This document shows, piece by piece, positions 1 to 8,441 of a DNA stretch of 12,498 nt. The DNA comes from Ruminococcaceae bacterium UBA7067 (GTDB lineage: Bacteria; Bacillota; Clostridia; Oscillospirales; Acutalibacteraceae): contig DKZT01000011.1 of assembly GCA_002493755.1 (NCBI GenBank), positions 21,825 to 34,322 on the forward strand, written 5' to 3'. How positions within the stretch are numbered: the first letter of the stretch is position 1; each line of letters begins with the position of its first letter. Both the position numbers and the translations under genes were made by a program. A model generated the notes under the pieces. The model did not search any database and had not been told where the DNA came from. It was given only the letters and a program-made list of their open reading frames with translations.

Positions 1-3000
1 CATATATTTCCTCGCTCGGAATCGGCACTGAGGACGTTGTTTCCGTACTTATCCCGAGGTGCGAATATATGGTGCTTGCCTCCCTCGGTGTTTTAAAATC
101 GGGTGCGGCATATCAGCCGCTTGACCCGTCATACCCGACTGAGCGACTTGAATTTATGATGCAGGACGCAGACGCAAAGCTTCTGATAGCCGACAAAGCT
201 TTGCTTGAGCGAGTGCCGAACTACAAGGGAAAGGTACTCCTTATTGATGATATTCCTGCACTTCCGAGCTGTGAGAAAATCGGCGCAAATCCAAAGCCTG
301 ATGACTTGTTCATTATGCTCTACACCTCGGGTTCAACAGGTGTGCCGAAGGGCTGTATGCTTGAGCACAGGAACATTGTGTCGTTCTGCAACTGGTACAG
401 AAGCTACTACAATCTCACACCGCAGTCGAGGGTTGCGGCTTACGCAAGCTACGGCTTTGATGCGAATATGATGGATATGTACCCTGCGCTTACAACAGGT
501 GCGGCGGTCTATATCATTGACGAGTCAATCCGCCTTGATTTATTGGCGATTGACAGCTACTTCAACGAAAACGGCATTACCCACAGCTTTATGACAACGC
601 AGGTAGGCAGGCAGTTTGCACTTGAAGCAAACTGCAAATCCTTACAGCACTTGTCTGTCGGCGGTGAAAAGCTTGTGCCGGTAAATCCGCAAAAGGAATT
701 CGGCTTTTACAATGTTTACGGTCCTACTGAATGTACTATTTTTACAACAGCGTTCCCTGTTCACAATAATTACGACAGAGTGCCTATCGGCAAGGCGCTT
801 GACAATACAAAGCTTTATGTTGTTGATAAGCAGGGCAGACGCTTGCCGCCGTGTGTTCCGGGTGAACTGTGGGTATCGGGTCACGGTGTTTCAAGAGGGT
901 ATCTTAACCGACCCGAACAGAACGAAAAGACCTTTATCAAAAATCCGTTTACCGATGAAAAGGGTTATGAGAGAGTTTACAGAACAGGCGACATCGTTCG
1001 CTTTTTGCCTGACGGCAACATCGACTTTGTCGGCAGAAATGACGGACAGGTGAAAATCAGAGGCTTCAGAATTGAGCTTTCAGAGGTTGAGCGCATTATC
1101 CGTGAGTTCCCCGATATCAAGGACGCAACCGTTGCGGCATTTGACGAGGCAGGCGGCGGCAAATTCATTGCGGCTTATGTTGTTTCGGATAATACGGTAG
1201 ATATTCAAAAGCTGAATGAATTTATCCTTGAAAACAAGCCGCCGTATATGGTGCCTGCCGTAACAATGCAGATTGACAAAATTCCGCTGAATCAGAACCA
1301 GAAGGTCAATAAGCGTGCACTGCCTGTGCCGCAAAAGCAGGCGGAGAAGATAACACCGCCCGAAAATGAGGTTCAGCAGAAAATATTTGACTGCATAAGC
1401 GAGGTTATCGGCTCGGATAATTTCGGCATTACAACCGACATCTTCTATGCAGGGTTAACCTCAATCGGCGCAATAAGGCTCAATGTCCTGCTGTCAAAGG
1501 CATTTGACACTGCGATAAAAATCAATGATTTAAAGGAAAACAACACGATATTGAAGCTTGAAAAATTCCTTGCAGGCGCACAGAAGGCCGAGAAGTACGA
1601 CATTCTGCCCGACTACCCGATTACGCAGACCCAGAGCGGCATTTTTGTTGAGTGCGCCGCCAACCCCGGCTCGACAATCTACAATATACCGTATCTGTTC
1701 AAACTGAGCAATAAGGTAGATATTGACAGACTGAAAGCGGCTGTTGAAAGCACAATCAACGCACACCCTTACCTTAAAACAAAGCTGAATTTAGACGATA
1801 ACGGCGATATACGCGCAGAGAGAAATGACAGCGAACAGCCTGTGGTTGAGATTACAGAATGTGCCGTTCTGCCCGAAAATTCAGAGCTTGTATTGCCGTA
1901 CAAAATACTTAACAGCAATCTTTACAGAGCGAAAATATATAAAACACAAAATGCAAACTACCTCTTCCTTGACTTCCACCACATCATCTGTGACGGCACG
2001 TCCGAGGCTGTTATACTTGAGGACATCAACAGCTTCTATGACGGCAAGGAGGTTGAAACCGAGAGCTACACAGGCTTCGAAGCCGCACTTGACGAGGAAA
2101 AGGCGAGAAAGAGCGAGGCTTACACAAGGGCAAAGGAATACTACGATTCAATATTCAGCGGCTGTGACAGCGACTTTCTGCCCGTCAAGGATAAGAGCGA
2201 GCCGATACCGTCTGTCGGCAGGTGTGAGCTTGAATGTGATTTGCCGATTGAGAGCGTGAAGAAATACTGTGATGACAACAATATCACGCTCAATGCGTTT
2301 TTCAACGCTGTGTTCGGACTTGTGCTTGCAAGGTACGATTACAAGGACGAGGCGCTCTTCACCACAATCTACAACGGCAGGAACGATTCACGACTTGCAA
2401 GAGCCGTTACAATGCTTGTTAAAACATTCCCCGTTCACTGCAATACTGACGGTGAGCGCAGGATTATCGACTTACTCGTTGAAACTAAGAATCAGCTTAT
2501 GGAGAGTATGTCGAACGATATATATTCCTTTGCGGAAATTTCAAGAGCCTACGACATAAAGGCTGACATAATTTTTGCATATCAGGGCGACAGCTTTGAG
2601 TTTGACACCATAGGCGGCGAAAAGGCTGAAAGCGTTGTTATGAGCCTTGATACGGCGAAATCCCCGATTTCGATAGACGCTATCATCAGAAACGGCAGGC
2701 TTGTGTTTGTGTGCGAGTACAGAGCAGATATGTATTCGCAGGAGCTGATTATGGGTATGGCTGAGTGCCTGTCGGTTGTTACGCAGGAGTTCCTTAATAA
2801 GACGTACATAAAAGAGGTTTCAATGCTCTCCGCTGAGTCTGCGAAAGAGATAGAGGACTTCAATAAAACAGACTATCCCGTAAGCTTTGTGCCTGTTCAT
2901 AAGCTGTTTGAGGCGCAGGCGGGGAAAAACGGCGAGAACACCGCCTTTATAGCAGACGGCAAGAAGCTAAGCTACGGCGCGCTTAACTGTGCGGCGAACA

Positions 3001-5855
3001 GAATTGCAAATTCGCTTATAGAAAAGGGTCTGACTGTCGGCGAGCCTGTGGGCATAATACTGCCGAGAACTGTTGAAGTTCCTGCCGCTGAGTACGGCAT
3101 TATGAAAGCAGGCGGAGCGTTTCTGCCTATGCTGCCCGATTATCCCGATGACAGAATTGATTACTGCCTGAGGGATTCGCAAAGCCGCTTTGTTATTACC
3201 ACAGAGGAAATCAAGGCTGAGAGAGCGGAGCTGTTTGAGGGAAAGCCGTACACTGCGCTTACGGTAAAGGAGCTGCTTGAAAATGAAAATGCGGAGAATC
3301 CGAGCGTTGATGTGCCCGTTGGTTCCCTTGCGTATGTCATTTACACCTCGGGTTCAACAGGCACACCTAAGGGTGTTATGATTGAGCACCGCAACCTGTG
3401 CAACTTTGTTGATGCAAATCCACTGAATTACGAAACTGTGAACTTCGTTTCATTCGGCAGAACTGCGCTGTCGGTTGCTTCAATTTCGTTCGACTTTTCA
3501 CTTATGGAGATTCACATTCCGCTTTGCAACGGTATGGCTGTGTGTATGGCTGGCGAGGAGGAAATTCACAATCCGCTTGCGCTGTTCAAACTGATAACCG
3601 ATAACAATGTTGATGTTATGTCTGGCACACCGTCATTCATAGCAAGCTTTGTCGATTTGCCGCAGGCAGCACAGGCGCTTGCAGGAGTAAAAATGTATGA
3701 CCTCGGCGCTGAGGCTTTTCCGCCGACCTTGTATGAAAAGCTGCACAAGGCAAGTCCCGAGGCAGTTATCGTAAACGGCTACGGGCCTACCGAGGCGACA
3801 ATAAGCTGTATTTCAAAGGTAATGGACGGCAGCGGCGCTGTTACAATCGGAAAGCCTGCGGCGAATGTCCGAGCCTATATCTGCGATATGAACGGAAACA
3901 TTCTTCCCACAGGCGCAAGGGGAGAGCTTGTCATCTGTGGTGACGGTGTAGGCAGAGGGTATGTAAATCTGCCCGAGAAAACGGCTGATGTGTTCATCAC
4001 GCTAAACGGCAGGAAAGCCTACCGCAGCGGCGACCTTGCTCGCTACAACAAGGACGGCGAGATTGAGTTCTTCGGCAGACTTGACAATCAGGTAAAGCTC
4101 AGAGGATTCAGAGTGGAGCTTGACGAGATTGAAGCCGTAATGAACGAATATCCGCAGATAAGCCGAAGTGTTGTGCTTGTCAAGGAAAACCCGAAGTCGG
4201 GGCAGTTCCTCTGCGGCTACTTCACCGCATCGTCTCAGATTGACAAAGGCGAGCTTACCGAGCATATGAAGCGTTCGCTTACATATTATATGATTCCGAG
4301 CGTTCTCATTCAGCTTGATTCATTGCCGCTTACACCAAACGGCAAGATAAATAAAAAGGCTCTGCCCGAGCCTGAATTCACCGTTGAGGAGAGAGAATAC
4401 ACCGCCCCGAAGAACGACTTGCAGAAACGGCTGTGCGATATGTTCGCAAACGCACTCGGCGCTGAAAGGGTAGGCATTGACGAGAACTTCTTTGAAATCG
4501 GCGGAACGTCGCTGTCTGCCTCAAAGATTGCAATGCGTGCGCTTACCGAAAACCTGCCGATAGCCTACGGCGATATATTCGACAACCCGACGGTTGAGCT
4601 GCTTGAACAGCATATTCTGAAGCAGCAGGGCAAGTCGGTACAGGCTGAGGAGAAACAGGAGGAGGTTGTGCTTGAGGGTGCAGACAAGGCTTTGCAGTAC
4701 AATACACCGCAGTATGTTGACGAGGTTGAGTACACAGATATAGGCGATGTTCTGCTTACAGGTGCAACAGGCTTCCTCGGCGTTCATATTCTCAACGAGA
4801 TAATAAAGCATACCAAGTCGAGGGTGTACTGCCTTGTAAGACGAGGTAATGCCGAAAGCGTTGAGCAAAGGCTCAAGCGTATGCTTGTTTACTATTTCAG
4901 CGACGCTATGGACAGTTTGTTCGGCGAAAGAATAATCCCGATTGAGGGAGATATTACCGATGCCGAGGTGATTTCCGCTCTTGATAAATACGACTTCAAG
5001 ACCGTTATCAACTGCGCCGCAAGCGTAAAGCACTTCTCAAATGACGACAGCCTTGAGCGCATCAATGTAAAGGGTGTTGAAAACCTTATAGCGTTCTGCA
5101 TAAGAACAGGCAGGCGGCTTGTGCAGGTTTCAACCACAAGCGTTGCAGGCGTTAATGTAAACAGGAAATTCCCGCCCGAGAAGAAAATCCACGAAAACGA
5201 GCTGTACTTCGGGCAGGACTTGTCAAACAAATATGTAGATACGAAATTCCGTGCGGAAAAGGCTGTGCTTGAGGCTGTAGCAAACGACGGTCTTGACGGA
5301 AAGATAGTAAGAGTCGGCAACCTGATGAGCCGCCACAGTGACGGTGAGTTCCAGGTCAACGCAAATACAAACGGCTTTATGAGATTTCTGCGTGCGTATG
5401 CGGCTATCGGTAAATTCCCTGTATCGGGTATGGATGAAGCAGTTGAGTTTTCACCGATTGATTACACAGCTGCCGCAGTAATGTGTCTTGCAGGCACTAA
5501 CGGCAAATTCACCATTTTTCAGGCTTGCAACGGTCACACCATTGAAATGGGCGATGTTGTCGAGCTGCTTAACAGCTGCGGAATAAAGATAGAGGTTGTA
5601 AAGGATAAGGAGTTTATCGACTCGCTCAATACGGCGTTAATGGACGACAGAAAAAATATGCTCATTTCGGGACTTATCTCCTACGCTACCTCCGACAGTG
5701 ACAGAACAGAGGAATTTATAGGCTACGATAACTCCTTTACAACAAAGGCGCTTTACAGGCTCGGCTTCAAGTGGCCTATAATCAATGAAAAATATCTTGA
5801 AAATGCATTGAACGCACTTGCCACGTTGGGATTTTTTGACGGAAAAGTTGATTGA
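1..5855 (+). CDS. Non-ribosomal peptide synthetase, A-T-C-A-T-R, 5' end outside window
   Basis: A multidomain cytoplasmic enzyme that activates amino acids, joins them on carrier domains and releases the product by NAD(P)H-dependent reduction. The frame is already open at base 3, upstream of the first ATG (69), and the first residues match adenylation core A2, so the start lies to the left. Counting from the ATG at 69: A1 has TSGSTG (bases 324-341), NVYGPTE, YRTGD and the A10 lysine; carrier 1 has its phosphopantetheine serine at residue 465; the condensation domain (about 510-920) has an intact HHIICDG (637-643); A2 (about 930-1435) has TSGSTG, GYGPTE, YRSGD and NGKINK; carrier 2 has GGTSLSA with serine 1481; the reductase (about 1560-1928) has GATGFLG (1565-1571) and YVDTK (Y1722, K1726). 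Every catalytic motif looks intact. The gene ends in tandem TGA TAA stops. Family knowledge: C-A-T-C-A-T-R enzymes of gut Clostridia make N-acyl dipeptide aldehydes or pyrazinones; whether this one does is inference. No tailoring, transport or PPTase gene follows. Confidence 0.95.
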   Translation, partial: YISSLGIGTEDVVSVLIPRCEYMVLASLGVLKSGAAYQPLDPSYPTERLEFMMQDADAKLLIADKALLERVPNYKGKVLLIDDIPALPSCEKIGANPKPDDLFIMLYTSGSTGVPKGCMLEHRNIVSFCNWYRSYYNLTPQSRVAAYASYGFDANMMDMYPALTTGAAVYIIDESIRLDLLAIDSYFNENGITHSFMTTQVGRQFALEANCKSLQHLSVGGEKLVPVNPQKEFGFYNVYGPTECTIFTTAFPVHNNYDRVPIGKALDNTKLYVVDKQGRRLPPCVPGELWVSGHGVSRGYLNRPEQNEKTFIKNPFTDEKGYERVYRTGDIVRFLPDGNIDFVGRNDGQVKIRGFRIELSEVERIIREFPDIKDATVAAFDEAGGGKFIAAYVVSDNTVDIQKLNEFILENKPPYMVPAVTMQIDKIPLNQNQKVNKRALPVPQKQAEKITPPENEVQQKIFDCISEVIGSDNFGITTDIFYAGLTSIGAIRLNVLLSKAFDTAIKINDLKENNTILKLEKFLAGAQKAEKYDILPDYPITQTQSGIFVECAANPGSTIYNIPYLFKLSNKVDIDRLKAAVESTINAHPYLKTKLNLDDNGDIRAERNDSEQPVVEITECAVLPENSELVLPYKILNSNLYRAKIYKTQNANYLFLDFHHIICDGTSEAVILEDINSFYDGKEVETESYTGFEAALDEEKARKSEAYTRAKEYYDSIFSGCDSDFLPVKDKSEPIPSVGRCELECDLPIESVKKYCDDNNITLNAFFNAVFGLVLARYDYKDEALFTTIYNGRNDSRLARAVTMLVKTFPVHCNTDGERRIIDLLVETKNQLMESMSNDIYSFAEISRAYDIKADIIFAYQGDSFEFDTIGGEKAESVVMSLDTAKSPISIDAIIRNGRLVFVCEYRADMYSQELIMGMAECLSVVTQEFLNKTYIKEVSMLSAESAKEIEDFNKTDYPVSFVPVHKLFEAQAGKNGENTAFIADGKKLSYGALNCAANRIANSLIEKGLTVGEPVGIILPRTVEVPAAEYGIMKAGGAFLPMLPDYPDDRIDYCLRDSQSRFVITTEEIKAERAELFEGKPYTALTVKELLENENAENPSVDVPVGSLAYVIYTSGSTGTPKGVMIEHRNLCNFVDANPLNYETVNFVSFGRTALSVASISFDFSLMEIHIPLCNGMAVCMAGEEEIHNPLALFKLITDNNVDVMSGTPSFIASFVDLPQAAQALAGVKMYDLGAEAFPPTLYEKLHKASPEAVIVNGYGPTEATISCISKVMDGSGAVTIGKPAANVRAYICDMNGNILPTGARGELVICGDGVGRGYVNLPEKTADVFITLNGRKAYRSGDLARYNKDGEIEFFGRLDNQVKLRGFRVELDEIEAVMNEYPQISRSVVLVKENPKSGQFLCGYFTASSQIDKGELTEHMKRSLTYYMIPSVLIQLDSLPLTPNGKINKKALPEPEFTVEEREYTAPKNDLQKRLCDMFANALGAERVGIDENFFEIGGTSLSASKIAMRALTENLPIAYGDIFDNPTVELLEQHILKQQGKSVQAEEKQEEVVLEGADKALQYNTPQYVDEVEYTDIGDVLLTGATGFLGVHILNEIIKHTKSRVYCLVRRGNAESVEQRLKRMLVYYFSDAMDSLFGERIIPIEGDITDAEVISALDKYDFKTVINCAASVKHFSNDDSLERINVKGVENLIAFCIRTGRRLVQVSTTSVAGVNVNRKFPPEKKIHENELYFGQDLSNKYVDTKFRAEKAVLEAVANDGLDGKIVRVGNLMSRHSDGEFQVNANTNGFMRFLRAYAAIGKFPVSGMDEAVEFSPIDYTAAAVMCLAGTNGKFTIFQACNGHTIEMGDVVELLNSCGIKIEVVKDKEFIDSLNTALMDDRKNMLISGLISYATSDSDRTEEFIGYDNSFTTKALYRLGFKWPIINEKYLENALNALATLGFFDGKVD

Positions 5856-5899
5856 TAAGTAAAAACAGATGCGTATCTGCAATACACGGCAATAATCAA

Positions 5900-5934
5900 G
5901 GGCTGTCGCAATTATCAGTAATTTGCGACAGCCC
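5900..5934 (+). terminator. Hairpin after the NRPS gene, probable terminator
   Basis: A perfect 12-bp stem (GGGCTGTCGCAA at 5900-5911 with its complement at 5923-5934) encloses an 11-nt loop, 45 bases after the NRPS stop. A T-rich stretch follows after a gap of about six bases, so it is not a textbook terminator. It sits between the NRPS gene and the convergent broken regulator and could stop transcription from both sides. Confidence 0.65.
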
Positions 5935-5966
5935 CGCATTTATTTTTAATTCAAAAGTATATTCCG

Positions 5967-6517
5967 TTATTCCTCCGTAACGGGCGGTACGAAGCTTTCA
6001 ATAGCTTTTCTCAGTTTAGGATGATGTATAACAAAATGTATCGCAGAGGATTTACCTTTTGACACCATTGCCCATTTTCCCTCGTGCATAATAATCTGCA
6101 GATTTCGGCAAATTTCAGCGGCTCTGACGTCTGACGTGTGCCGTTCCTGATTCGGAAAATCGTTGATGAATCATAATTTGTCGAGCGGCAAAGCTTTGCA
6201 ATGTTAATGTTCAGCAGATTAATCAGGGTGTTGAAATTCTGCCTTAAACGCTCTTTGTCAATAAAGACAATATCGGAGCAGTTCAGAAAGCTCTCTTTAA
6301 CGGTGCTTTCCGTGATTTCGTCAAGTCCCTTTTTCTCGGCAAGTAAAGCGATTGCAGAGCAAGGCTTGTCAAGAGCCTCTGTATCAACCTCGGGCACTCG
6401 TTCACCGCTGCGGTATCGGCTGAGCGTTGCTGCGGATAAGCCTGAGCTGCTGCTCAGTTCCTTTGCGGTGCATTAGAGAATGTCTATGTATTCGTTAAGC
6501 TTATGCTCAAATTTCAT
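5967..6517 (-). pseudogene. Broken helix-turn-helix (XRE-like) regulator
   Basis: Reading from ATG 6517 (preceded by GAGGTG) gives MKFEHKLNEYIDIL, then an in-frame TAA (6473-6475). The same frame continues as a typical HTH segment (CTAKELSSSSGLSAATLSRY). A second HTH-like unit follows (INIAKLCRSTNYDSSTIFRI), suggesting two tandem DNA-binding units. Around 6100-6130 the coding character moves to another frame, open from 6170 to the stop at 5967, which reads RAAEICRNLQIIMHEGKWAM and ends IESFVPPVTEE. One nonsense codon and one probable frameshift therefore disable it. The 128-codon open stretch from GTG 6397 could in principle make a truncated protein, but it lacks the first HTH and has an out-of-frame tail. 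It probably once controlled itself or the divergent dockerin gene. The family call is from motif shape only; the C-terminal segment is not recognised. Confidence 0.7.
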
Positions 6518-6561
6518 ATCAGCACCTCGTGAAATAAATAATTTTATGAATAAAAGACAAA

Positions 6562-6595
6562 AATTTCCGTTTTGGACAGTGACTAATCGGAAATT
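6562..6595. promoter_or_regulatory. Inverted repeat between divergent genes, candidate operator
   Basis: AATTTCCG (6562-6569) is exactly repeated in inverse form as CGGAAATT (6588-6595), with 18 bases between. It lies in the AT-rich gap between the starts of the broken HTH regulator and the dockerin gene, 45 bases from the regulator's ATG. This placement suits a binding site for that regulator. Function is inferred; a chance 8-bp repeat cannot be excluded. Confidence 0.35.
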
Positions 6596-6621
6596 ACAAG
6601 GTCTTACAAATATAAGTATAG

Positions 6622-6627
6622 TATAAT
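6622..6627 (+). promoter_or_regulatory. Possible -10 element of the dockerin gene
   Basis: A perfect TATAAT lies about 98 bases before the ATG at 6725. No convincing -35 is found at 16-18 bases; TTACAA occurs only at wrong distances (6594 and 6604). The surroundings are AT-rich, so this is a weak call. Confidence 0.3.
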
Positions 6628-6724
6628 AAGCTTGAACGGAGATGTCAATTATCGGCAGTGATTAACTCGCATGTTAATTGCATCAGGACATAGTTTTATT
6701 TTTCACTTGGAGGAGGTAATTAAA

Positions 6725-8262
6725 ATGAAAAAAAGAACAAGAAAAAGAATAATGTCAGCCTTTCTTGCGCTGTGCATTACTGCGTCTGTCGGCACCTGCG
6801 GACTATCGGCGCAGGCGGCTCAGCCAAGCGAGGACACGATGGACGGCGAGGAATCGGCTGTATATGAGCTTAATACGAAAAGTGAAAGCTTTTTCGATAT
6901 CGGCGATTATGTTCCCGAGCGTGAGGGATATACATTTGCAGGCTGGTGCTACAAGGTGTCTGCTCTTTATGACAGCCTAATTGAGGACACAAGCAATTAT
7001 GACTGGATGAATAACACAAGCGGCTTGATATCCAGCTTTATGCAAAGTGGGCGGAAGAAACCGACGAAGAGCTTGAAGCCAACGGCTTCCGCTTTGAGGA
7101 GGCAACAGGTGAGCTGAAAATTGTTACCGGTAAAGGCGTTTTGGGTTGGAATAAACTTTGTTCTTCCACTAACGGCGAATGTAAAGCGCAGGTAAAATCA
7201 CTTTATATCGGCGGCGATGTTACAAGCGTAGGTAGTTCATTATTCTCCGATTGTATAAATTTGAAGAGCGTTGTATTGGCAGATGCTGTAAAATATATTA
7301 ATTCCTGTGCATTTATGAATTGTGTTTCATTGCAGAGTGTCAAAATGTCGGGAGTAACCAATATTTCAAACTCTGCTTTTGAGAATTGCTCGTCGCTCAG
7401 ACGAATTACTTTCCCCGAGAAGCTTGCGTATATGGATAGCAATGCATTTAAAAATTGCACGAGCTTAGAGATAGTAAAATTTGAAAAAACAAGCTCTGCA
7501 AGTAATTTATATGTAGCGTCAGACGCTTTTGAACAGTGCAGTCCGAGCCTTGTAATTTATGTTGACAGTTCCTTGGTTGACAAATTCAAGGAAAAATATA
7601 TGCCTGCATACGCAGATAAGATAATGTCCGATGAGTTTGAAACCGAAGTAATTGATAATGTTGAAATAGTCAATACAGTTCTCTCTTACAATGTCGGAGA
7701 TAAGCCTGTGTTCACGGGAACAGTACCCGACGGCGCTCCGTATTGCATTGAATATGAAGGCTGGGAAGGCGGCGGAGAATTTATTTCCAGCTCAGATTAT
7801 TGGAACAGTGCTTATGTTGAGTGAGGCTGGTGCGATGGATTGATTTCTACATTCAAGGCAAATACAGAATATAAATATAGTCTGTATATCAAGCTTACCG
7901 AGGAAGGCTACAACGCAGGCTACCGCTTTGGTGAGAACACCGCACTCAGCCTTAACGGAGAAGTAATTGACTTAAATCCTGATTATGTCAGCATTAGTGA
8001 GGATGGAGGTCTGGCACAATTCGGCTATGTTTTGACAATGACGCCTACCGATAAACCGAGTTTTGTTACCGGCGGTGTCAATATGGACGGAAAAATCAAT
8101 CTGATTGACGCTATAATGGTTCAGAAGAACAGCTTGGGTATTATTGTATTTACGGATGAACAGCTTGCTCTTGGCGATGTCAACAAGGACGGTTATATTA
8201 GTCTTGTTGATGCCATTATGATTCAGAAATATGCATTGGAAATAATATCGGATTTTGACTAA
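6725..8262 (+). pseudogene. Secreted InlB-repeat / BspA-like LRR / dockerin protein, disrupted
   Basis: ATG 6725 follows a strong GGAGGAGG site and begins a signal peptide (basic MKKRTRKR, hydrophobic core, AQA cleavage-like site). An InlB B-type repeat follows (GYTFAGWCYK to LYAKW), but its two halves are in different frames: the shift falls at about 7014-7025, just after a TAA in the second frame. That frame then encodes about four BspA-type LRR_5 units (CAFMNCVSLQSV, SAFENCSSLRRI, NAFKNCTSLEIV; about 7200-7490) and a beta-rich domain interrupted by TGA at 7822-7824. The sequence reads smoothly across the TGA (NSAYVE, stop, GWCDGLISTF) and ends in a type I dockerin (about 8071-8262). The second dockerin calcium loop (GDVNKDGYISLVD) is complete; the first begins GGVNMDG, lacking the leading Asp. 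Restored, the product would be about 510 residues, exported and docked to a cohesin scaffold. As sequenced it yields only a short exported fragment. Sequencing error remains possible. Confidence 0.8.
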
Positions 8263-8288
8263 AGATTTTTGATAATTATACGTGAAAT

Positions 8289-8331
8289 AATAATGCCGCT
8301 GTCAGGCTTGAGCTTTGACAGCGGCATTATT
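8289..8331. terminator. Bidirectional terminator between convergent genes
   Basis: A perfect 16-bp stem (left arm 8289-8304, starting AATAATGCCGC; right arm 8316-8331) encloses an 11-nt loop, with A/T-rich flanks giving U-rich tails on both strands. It lies 26 bases after the dockerin stop and 110 bases beyond the anti-sigma gene's stop, so it can serve both. Confidence 0.8.
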
Positions 8332-8365
8332 TAGTTTGCATTTAGATGATTAATTGGATTTTGAT

Positions 8366-8398
8366 GGTTGTCGCTGACGGCAGAAATCTGTGACAGCC
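8366..8398. repeat. Second hairpin in the convergent gap
   Basis: GGTTGTCGC (8366-8374) can pair over nine bases with GTGACAGCC (8390-8398) if two G-U pairs are allowed. It resembles the hairpin after the NRPS gene. It may be a backup terminator or a decayed copy of a dispersed hairpin; no clear T-run follows. Confidence 0.35.
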
Positions 8399-8441
8399 TT
8401 AGCTTAATATCAATCTGTGAATTTTCAGCCTGCTGATGTTT

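Noticed and set aside
4521..5359. Long open frames on the minus strand inside the NRPS gene (155 and 170 codons)
   Set aside because: They lie opposite carrier and reductase domains with intact motifs, lack ribosome sites and show no recognisable protein pattern; they are by-products of codon bias.
6201..6476. Plus-strand open frame of 91 codons antisense to the broken regulator
   Set aside because: The minus strand carries clear HTH motifs over the same bases; the plus frame has no ribosome site or recognisable domain.
7822..7824. TGA as a selenocysteine codon
   Set aside because: No convincing SECIS-like hairpin directly downstream, no selenoprotein family resemblance, and a frameshift already breaks the gene upstream.
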